DNA of 10,263 nt from Zancudomyces culisetae (taxonomy: Eukaryota > Kickxellomycota > Harpellomycetes > Harpellales > Legeriomycetaceae), in assembly GCA_001969505.1 (NCBI GenBank), contig LSSK01001220.1:1-10263 (forward strand). The letters run 5' to 3'. Under the pieces are notes generated by a model, which ran no database searches, had not been told where the DNA came from, and saw only the letters and a list, made by a program, of their open reading frames with translations. A program made the position numbers and the translations under genes. Positions 5,868 to 10,263 of the stretch are shown here, one piece after another (within the stretch, counting starts at the first letter, position 1; each line of letters begins with the position of its first letter).

Positions 5868-8800
5868 AGCTATAATGTCCTCATTATAACGTGCTTGTTT
5901 AAACGTATTTAACTTAGGTCTCAGGCGACTAGTAATTTCAGGGATCATAAATCTCGATTCGTGATATAGCTTAAGTAAATCTCCATTGACCAAATCTCGG
6001 TTCCCAAGCTGGTCTGTTATAAGGTAGGCACCTTTACTAAACCTTTTTATAATAGTAAATGGACCCTCCCAGAGAGATTCCAATTTACCTCTATCGTATT
6101 CTACTACTTTCAAAACTTTATTTCCGACTTGAAATTTCGTGGGTTTAACAGTCTTATTATATCGAATCTTCTCGGCTTCTTTCGCTGCAACGGCTTTTCG
6201 AACACCGATTTTTCGAATTTGTGGTAAATCAGATTGCATCAGTTTAAGTCGGTGCTCGATTTGTTCGACGTCGTCTTCGATTATCCCGTTCGTCTTCCAC
6301 GTCGAAGGCATTTGCAATTCGGTTCCATAAAGCATCTCGGCAGGTGTATATCCGGTACTTTTACTGTTCATTGTACGCATAGTAAGTAGTACTTTCCACA
6401 AGTACCTATCCCAATTATTCTTATCTACTTTGCATATTTTTTGTAATAAACTTACTAATGTTTTATTTAACCGTTCAACTTGTCCATTCGACTGCGGGCG
6501 GTAAGAAGTAGTCGGACTGTGGTCCAGTTGCAACCAGGAGTAAACTTCCGTCGATACATTACTGACAAAACTCGAACCTCTATCCGTTATTATCTTTTGC
6601 GGTACCCCATAGTAAGTCACAATTTCGTTTATTACAAAATCCACAATAGTCTCACTTAGTAAATTTTCAACTGCAACTGCAATAGGCCATTTAGTACAAT
6701 AGTCTATTGCAGTTAGTATATAGCGATTCCCTGTTTCAGAAACAGGATTAATGGGACCGATTGCGTCCATACCGAATACTTCGAAAGGCCTAACCGCATG
6801 TACTGGATTCAAACCGTGCTTTCGAGTTCTCCCATCCTTGTACGTCTGACAAGTGTGACACCTCTTGACGTAGTCGGCTACCTGCCTGTATAACCCTTTC
6901 GAATAGTGATCTCTGCTCACTCTAGCCCAAGTATTTTCGATCCCCTCGTGTGTTTCCTCATGGACCTTTTTGACTAGTTCGATGCTTTCCGCTTCCGTTA
7001 GAACTTCTTTCAACTTACCTCTTACCCATTTGTAAATAACACCATCTATCACCTTAAAATATTTTGCTTTTTTCTTTATTTTTTCAACTAATTCAACAGT
7101 AGCTTCTCGCGGTATAGTACCGCCTAATAAATAATTTCTAACTAAACTTTCTTCACTGTATACCATTCCGAACACCTCAACATGCTCATCCTCGGTTATC
7201 TCATGTATTCCACTTCTTGACAAATGGTCCGCTGGATTGACCTTTCCAGCTATATGGACTATATCAAACTCAAAGTTACGCAGAAACATAGCCCACCTGG
7301 CTAGTCTTCCACTTAGTTCTTCACCGTTAAACATGTTAAGTAGTGCTTTATGATCCGTCCTAATAATAAATTTTCTTCCGTAAACATAAAACTTGAACTT
7401 CTTTACGGCCCACACGACCGCCAGTCCCTCCAGGTGACTAATTGAATAATTTCTTTCCGCCTTGTTTGTAGTTCGGCTCGCGTATTCAATCGGTCTCTCA
7501 TTTCCATCAACCTCTTGCGATAAAATCGCTCCGACTCCACATATCGCTGCGTCCGTTGTTACAATAAAAGTTTCGTCCCAATTCGGATGTGCAAGTACTG
7601 GCGTATTTGTCATAGCATTTTTCATTCCTCGAAACGCTTCGTCTTGTTCTTTTCCCCATTTCCAACCTGTACCTTTTTTTAATAATTGTGTTAGTGGGTT
7701 AGCGACTATAGCATATCTTTCAATAAATTTTCTATAGTATCCAGTCATCCCTAAAAATGACTGAACTTCCTTCACACAAGTTGGAGGCTTCAAATTCGCA
7801 ATTGATTCTACTTTTACCGAACTTGTAGCTATACCATCACCAGAAATAACGTGCCCCAAGTAGTCAATTCTATACAATCCTATTTTGCACTTGTCTTTGT
7901 GTAACTGTATTTGCCCTTCTTTTAATAACTCCATAACCTCTCTTAAATCTTCTAAATGACTGTCCTCGCTTTTAGAAAAAATTATTATGTCATCTACAAA
8001 GACAACAGCTTTTTTCCAAAGCACTTTTTTTAACACAGTCTCCATCGTTCTTTGAAAGGTAGAGGGGCTGTTTGTCAAACCGAACGGCATGACGTTGTAG
8101 AGATAACTCCCCCCTCCTGGCAAAGCAAATGTGGTTTTCTCCTTATCCTCTTCTGACATCTTTATTTGCCAAAAGCCGCTGAGTGCATCTAATGTTGTAA
8201 AGATACACGCACCAGCTAAGGCCATAAAAAGGTCCTGAATGATCGGCAACGGGTATGAGTCTTTAACCGTCACCGCGTTTAACTTCCTATAGTCTGCGCA
8301 GATGCGCAGCTTACCATTCTTCTTCTGGACAACAACAACTGGGGAGCACCACTCGGCGTTACTTGGTGCGATAACTTTTTGCTCAAGCATCCTATCGATT
8401 TCCAACCCTACTTCCTCTTGCAGTCGAAATGGTATCCTATAGGGCCTCTGTTTGATTGGCCTGTTATCTGTGAGTACTATCTTATGCTCTGCAACGTTAG
8501 TTTGTTTTAATTTATCTATATCCTCTACAAATAAATCATCATATTCCTCTAACAGTTCCACTATACCATTATTTAATTTTCCTTGTGTTCCTATGGGCGC
8601 TTCAGAAACTAAATATAAATCCCATTCTTCTTCAACCACCGGCGTCGCTTTGGTTGTTACCAGCGGGGTAACTACTTCGGCTCTGTCAACTGGCAGTCTC
8701 AACTCCGGAATTCCTAGGTTTAGGTTTGCTTTATGCTTAAGCAGCCAGTCCATACCTAAAATTAAGGTAGGTACCTTGTTGCCCAGCACCACTAAGGATG

Positions 8801-10160
8801 CAACAAACTCAATTCTACTAATCATAATAGGTACTCCCGTAACTATCCCAAGAGTCTCATGTCGTTTACCATCCGCCGTGATGATAACATGTGAACTTTT
8901 GTGTGTCGGCTCCAAACCAATCTTCAGCAAAGCACCAGTAGTTACGACGGAGCAGGCGGCTCCCGTGTCCACTACAGCTTTCCACTGTTGTTGGTATATC
9001 TCCACAGACATACTACAGTTAGTAGTAGTCTTTTCTTGCAGTCTTATCTCGTTCAGGGCAGTGTTAGGTCCAACCTCGACAATGTTTTTCCACTCTTGCG
9101 CTATCTTCTCTGAGTTGTGCAACAGCTGTATCATGCTTATTTTAGGGTAAACTTTTTCTAATTCTTCCCTTAAATTAAACTTTTTACCTTTATCAATCCT
9201 AACAAACTCAGGTTGCACACTCCTCTCAGTTAAGACTTCCGGTTCCTCTGTTTCCCTGGTGTTCCTAACTTTTGCTGGCCTGCCTACTCTGCCCATTGAC
9301 TCTACTGCTTTCCGTTTCTCGACTGTAAGTACTTCATCTTCTATAGTGATTTCTTTGTCCATATCTAAGAAATTCACCTTCTTCTCCGCATGCTCCTTCT
9401 GGAACAGTGGACATTCAAATCTCCGGTGACCTTTTTCATGGCAGTAGTAGCACTCCCAAGCGCTTGCCCTTTCCACTTTTGACTGACTCACGTATTCCTT
9501 TTTAGGGGCGACTGTCTTATCCAACTTTTCTAAGAGACTGACGCTAAGCTCCTGGAATGTCTTGAGAAACTCTCCAAACTGCCCGGACTCCGTGGTTAAC
9601 TCTTTAACCGTCTTTCCAGCTCGGGTAGCGGCGTTCTTAGTAGCTGGCTTGCTACTCTTCGCTAACGCCAGAGTATCTCCCCTACCATTCTTACTTTGCT
9701 CCATCTTGGTTACAAAGGTTAGTACCTGCTCTCTATCCAATTCTTCCTTGTCAGATAGTCTTTCTCTAATCTCATCCGAGAATGTACTCACTAGCGAACC
9801 AATCTTTGTCTCTTCTTCTTTTATTCCTACTTGTTCCCAGAGCTTCTCAAGCTCCATCTCTAACTCTTCTAGACTTTCAAACTCGGTGCGTTTGATAGAT
9901 CCCAACCTGTTCCAAGCTCCACCTGTGGAGTACACATTGCTGAATTTCTTCCTGAATTCCTTAGCAAAGACATCCCAAGTCGTAAAGCTCTTCTTGTTTC
10001 TCTTGTACCAGATTGTCTCGGACTTCCCAAGCCACAACTTAACTAACCCAACCCAATCCTCAGGGGCCCACTTGTTAATCTTAGCAATCAATTGGAAATC
10101 ATCAATCCAGTCCTCGGCGTTGATTCCTTTTCCACTCTCAAACTTAGTGACTTTGTCCAT
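5865..10160 (-). CDS. Gag-Pol polyprotein of a Ty3/gypsy retrotransposon
   Basis: This single 1431-residue frame codes for the structural and replication proteins of the element. In order it has a Gag capsid-like region (about 1-150, W-rich, retrotransposon-gag type) and a CCHC zinc knuckle C237-X2-C240-X4-H245-X4-C250 for nucleic acid binding. The aspartic protease follows with D398-T-G-A. Reverse transcriptase spans about 560-760 with D658 and the FVDD motif at 721-724. RNase H has D870, E911, D936 and D978. Integrase has the zinc motif H1067-X3-H1071-X29-C1101-X2-C1104 and the catalytic triad D1132-X60-D1193-X35-E1229. A GPY/F-like segment surrounds G1366-P-F. All key residues are present. 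No chromodomain signature is seen after GPY/F, and the protein ends about 65 residues later. Gag and Pol are in one frame with no frameshift or stop between them, so protease cleavage presumably separates them. The start chosen is the first ATG, 21 nt after the primer binding site. I see no damage. Confidence 0.97.
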   Translation of the reverse strand: MDKVTKFESGKGINAEDWIDDFQLIAKINKWAPEDWVGLVKLWLGKSETIWYKRNKKSFTTWDVFAKEFRKKFSNVYSTGGAWNRLGSIKRTEFESLEELEMELEKLWEQVGIKEEETKIGSLVSTFSDEIRERLSDKEELDREQVLTFVTKMEQSKNGRGDTLALAKSSKPATKNAATRAGKTVKELTTESGQFGEFLKTFQELSVSLLEKLDKTVAPKKEYVSQSKVERASAWECYYCHEKGHRRFECPLFQKEHAEKKVNFLDMDKEITIEDEVLTVEKRKAVESMGRVGRPAKVRNTRETEEPEVLTERSVQPEFVRIDKGKKFNLREELEKVYPKISMIQLLHNSEKIAQEWKNIVEVGPNTALNEIRLQEKTTTNCSMSVEIYQQQWKAVVDTGAACSVVTTGALLKIGLEPTHKSSHVIITADGKRHETLGIVTGVPIMISRIEFVASLVVLGNKVPTLILGMDWLLKHKANLNLGIPELRLPVDRAEVVTPLVTTKATPVVEEEWDLYLVSEAPIGTQGKLNNGIVELLEEYDDLFVEDIDKLKQTNVAEHKIVLTDNRPIKQRPYRIPFRLQEEVGLEIDRMLEQKVIAPSNAEWCSPVVVVQKKNGKLRICADYRKLNAVTVKDSYPLPIIQDLFMALAGACIFTTLDALSGFWQIKMSEEDKEKTTFALPGGGSYLYNVMPFGLTNSPSTFQRTMETVLKKVLWKKAVVFVDDIIIFSKSEDSHLEDLREVMELLKEGQIQLHKDKCKIGLYRIDYLGHVISGDGIATSSVKVESIANLKPPTCVKEVQSFLGMTGYYRKFIERYAIVANPLTQLLKKGTGWKWGKEQDEAFRGMKNAMTNTPVLAHPNWDETFIVTTDAAICGVGAILSQEVDGNERPIEYASRTTNKAERNYSISHLEGLAVVWAVKKFKFYVYGRKFIIRTDHKALLNMFNGEELSGRLARWAMFLRNFEFDIVHIAGKVNPADHLSRSGIHEITEDEHVEVFGMVYSEESLVRNYLLGGTIPREATVELVEKIKKKAKYFKVIDGVIYKWVRGKLKEVLTEAESIELVKKVHEETHEGIENTWARVSRDHYSKGLYRQVADYVKRCHTCQTYKDGRTRKHGLNPVHAVRPFEVFGMDAIGPINPVSETGNRYILTAIDYCTKWPIAVAVENLLSETIVDFVINEIVTYYGVPQKIITDRGSSFVSNVSTEVYSWLQLDHSPTTSYRPQSNGQVERLNKTLVSLLQKICKVDKNNWDRYLWKVLLTMRTMNSKSTGYTPAEMLYGTELQMPSTWKTNGIIEDDVEQIEHRLKLMQSDLPQIRKIGVRKAVAAKEAEKIRYNKTVKPTKFQVGNKVLKVVEYDRGKLESLWEGPFTIIKRFSKGAYLITDQLGNRDLVNGDLLKLYHESRFMIPEITSRLRPKLNTFKQARYNEDIIA

Positions 10161-10180
10161 TGTTAATAACTTTAAATGTA

Positions 10181-10200
10181 GATTCCGACAGAAGGCACCA
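10181..10200 (-). other. tRNA primer binding site
   Basis: Read on the plus strand, gattccgacagaaggcacca has the form of a tRNA 3' end: part of a T loop (gatt), T stem (ccgac), acceptor strand (agaaggc), discriminator a and cca. On the minus strand this gives TGGTGCCTTCTG..., beginning with TGG one base after the 5' LTR, where reverse transcription starts. The primer tRNA should begin GCCTTCT or a wobble variant. Neither tRNA in this window fits (GCGTAGA and GGGGTGT). I could not name the primer tRNA with confidence. Confidence 0.85.
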
Positions 10201-10201
10201 C

Positions 10202-10263
10202 TGTCGTATAAATGAATTTATTTATACTTTATTTGTTTAATATATATATATAATTGTTCAATA
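10202..10263 (-). repeat. 5' LTR, partial (62 bp in window)
   Basis: The first 62 bp of the right LTR on the plus strand are identical to 5488-5549 of the left LTR, including the TGTCGTATA terminus and the TA repeat. The rest, with the element's promoter region, lies beyond the window. On the element strand the visible part is the U5 end next to the primer binding site. Confidence 0.95.

Larger units (their letters stand above)
5488..10263 (-). mobile_element. Ty3/gypsy-type LTR retrotransposon, nearly complete, cut by the right window edge
   Basis: On the minus strand the order is 5' LTR (partial in the window), primer binding site, Gag-Pol frame, polypurine tract and 3' LTR. The integrase follows RT and RNase H, the Metaviridae (Ty3/gypsy) order rather than the Ty1/copia order. 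There is no envelope-like frame and no room for one between gag-pol and the 3' LTR. If the right LTR has the same length as the left one, the whole element is about 5.1 kb. The visible LTR ends are identical and the reading frame is unbroken, suggesting recent insertion. It lies directly upstream of tRNA-Gly, with the same orientation as the tRNA. The host flank at 5483-5487 (attt t) would be one side of a target duplication; the other side is outside the window. Confidence 0.95.

Noticed and set aside
8452-10215. Plus-strand frames of 232, 70 and 217 codons
   Set aside because: All lie antisense to the intact Gag-Pol frame, which has complete catalytic motifs on the minus strand.

Overview
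The window looks like AT-rich nuclear DNA of a small eukaryote. The signs are Pol III-type tRNA genes without an encoded CCA, one carrying an intron, an intact Ty3/gypsy-type LTR retrotransposon, and long uninterrupted reading frames. A microsporidian or another AT-rich fungus would fit, but this is an inference and no marker gene settles it. Every gene I can support lies on the minus strand.

Layout. Positions 1-2597 hold the 5' part of one long minus-strand reading frame of at least 865 codons, running off the left edge. It has a possible N-terminal signal peptide, a basic cysteine-rich module, a Lys/Ser/Thr-rich linker, and then a tandem array of 93-94-residue repeats encoded by 279/282-bp DNA units. 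It is easy to miss because it has no stop codon inside the window and short antisense frames cover it. Positions 2598-5324 are about 2.7 kb of AT-rich DNA with no convincing gene. This stretch contains two related short tRNA-like repeats, near 4532-4618 and 4975-5041.

Positions 5325-5480 hold two minus-strand tRNA genes, tRNA-Gly(GCC) followed after only 4 nt by tRNA-Trp(CCA). The Trp gene has an 8-nt intron at the canonical site, and a T5 Pol III terminator follows it. The spacing suggests one dicistronic transcript.

From 5488 to the right edge lies a nearly complete Ty3/gypsy-type element, also on the minus strand. It has a 366-bp 3' LTR (5488-5853), a polypurine tract that touches the stop codon, a single fused Gag-Pol frame of 1431 residues, a tRNA primer binding site (10181-10200), and the first 62 bp of the other LTR (10202-10263). 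Those 62 bp match the complete LTR exactly. All catalytic signatures are present (Gag zinc knuckle, protease DTG, RT FVDD, RNase H, integrase HHCC and DD35E, GPY/F), so the element looks young and possibly active. Its 3' LTR begins 7 bp upstream of the mature 5' end of tRNA-Gly, where Ty3-like elements that target Pol III initiation sites insert.

The strongest points of interest are the tRNA-targeted young retroelement, the near-fused tRNA pair, and the unrecognised repeat protein with recently homogenised repeats.
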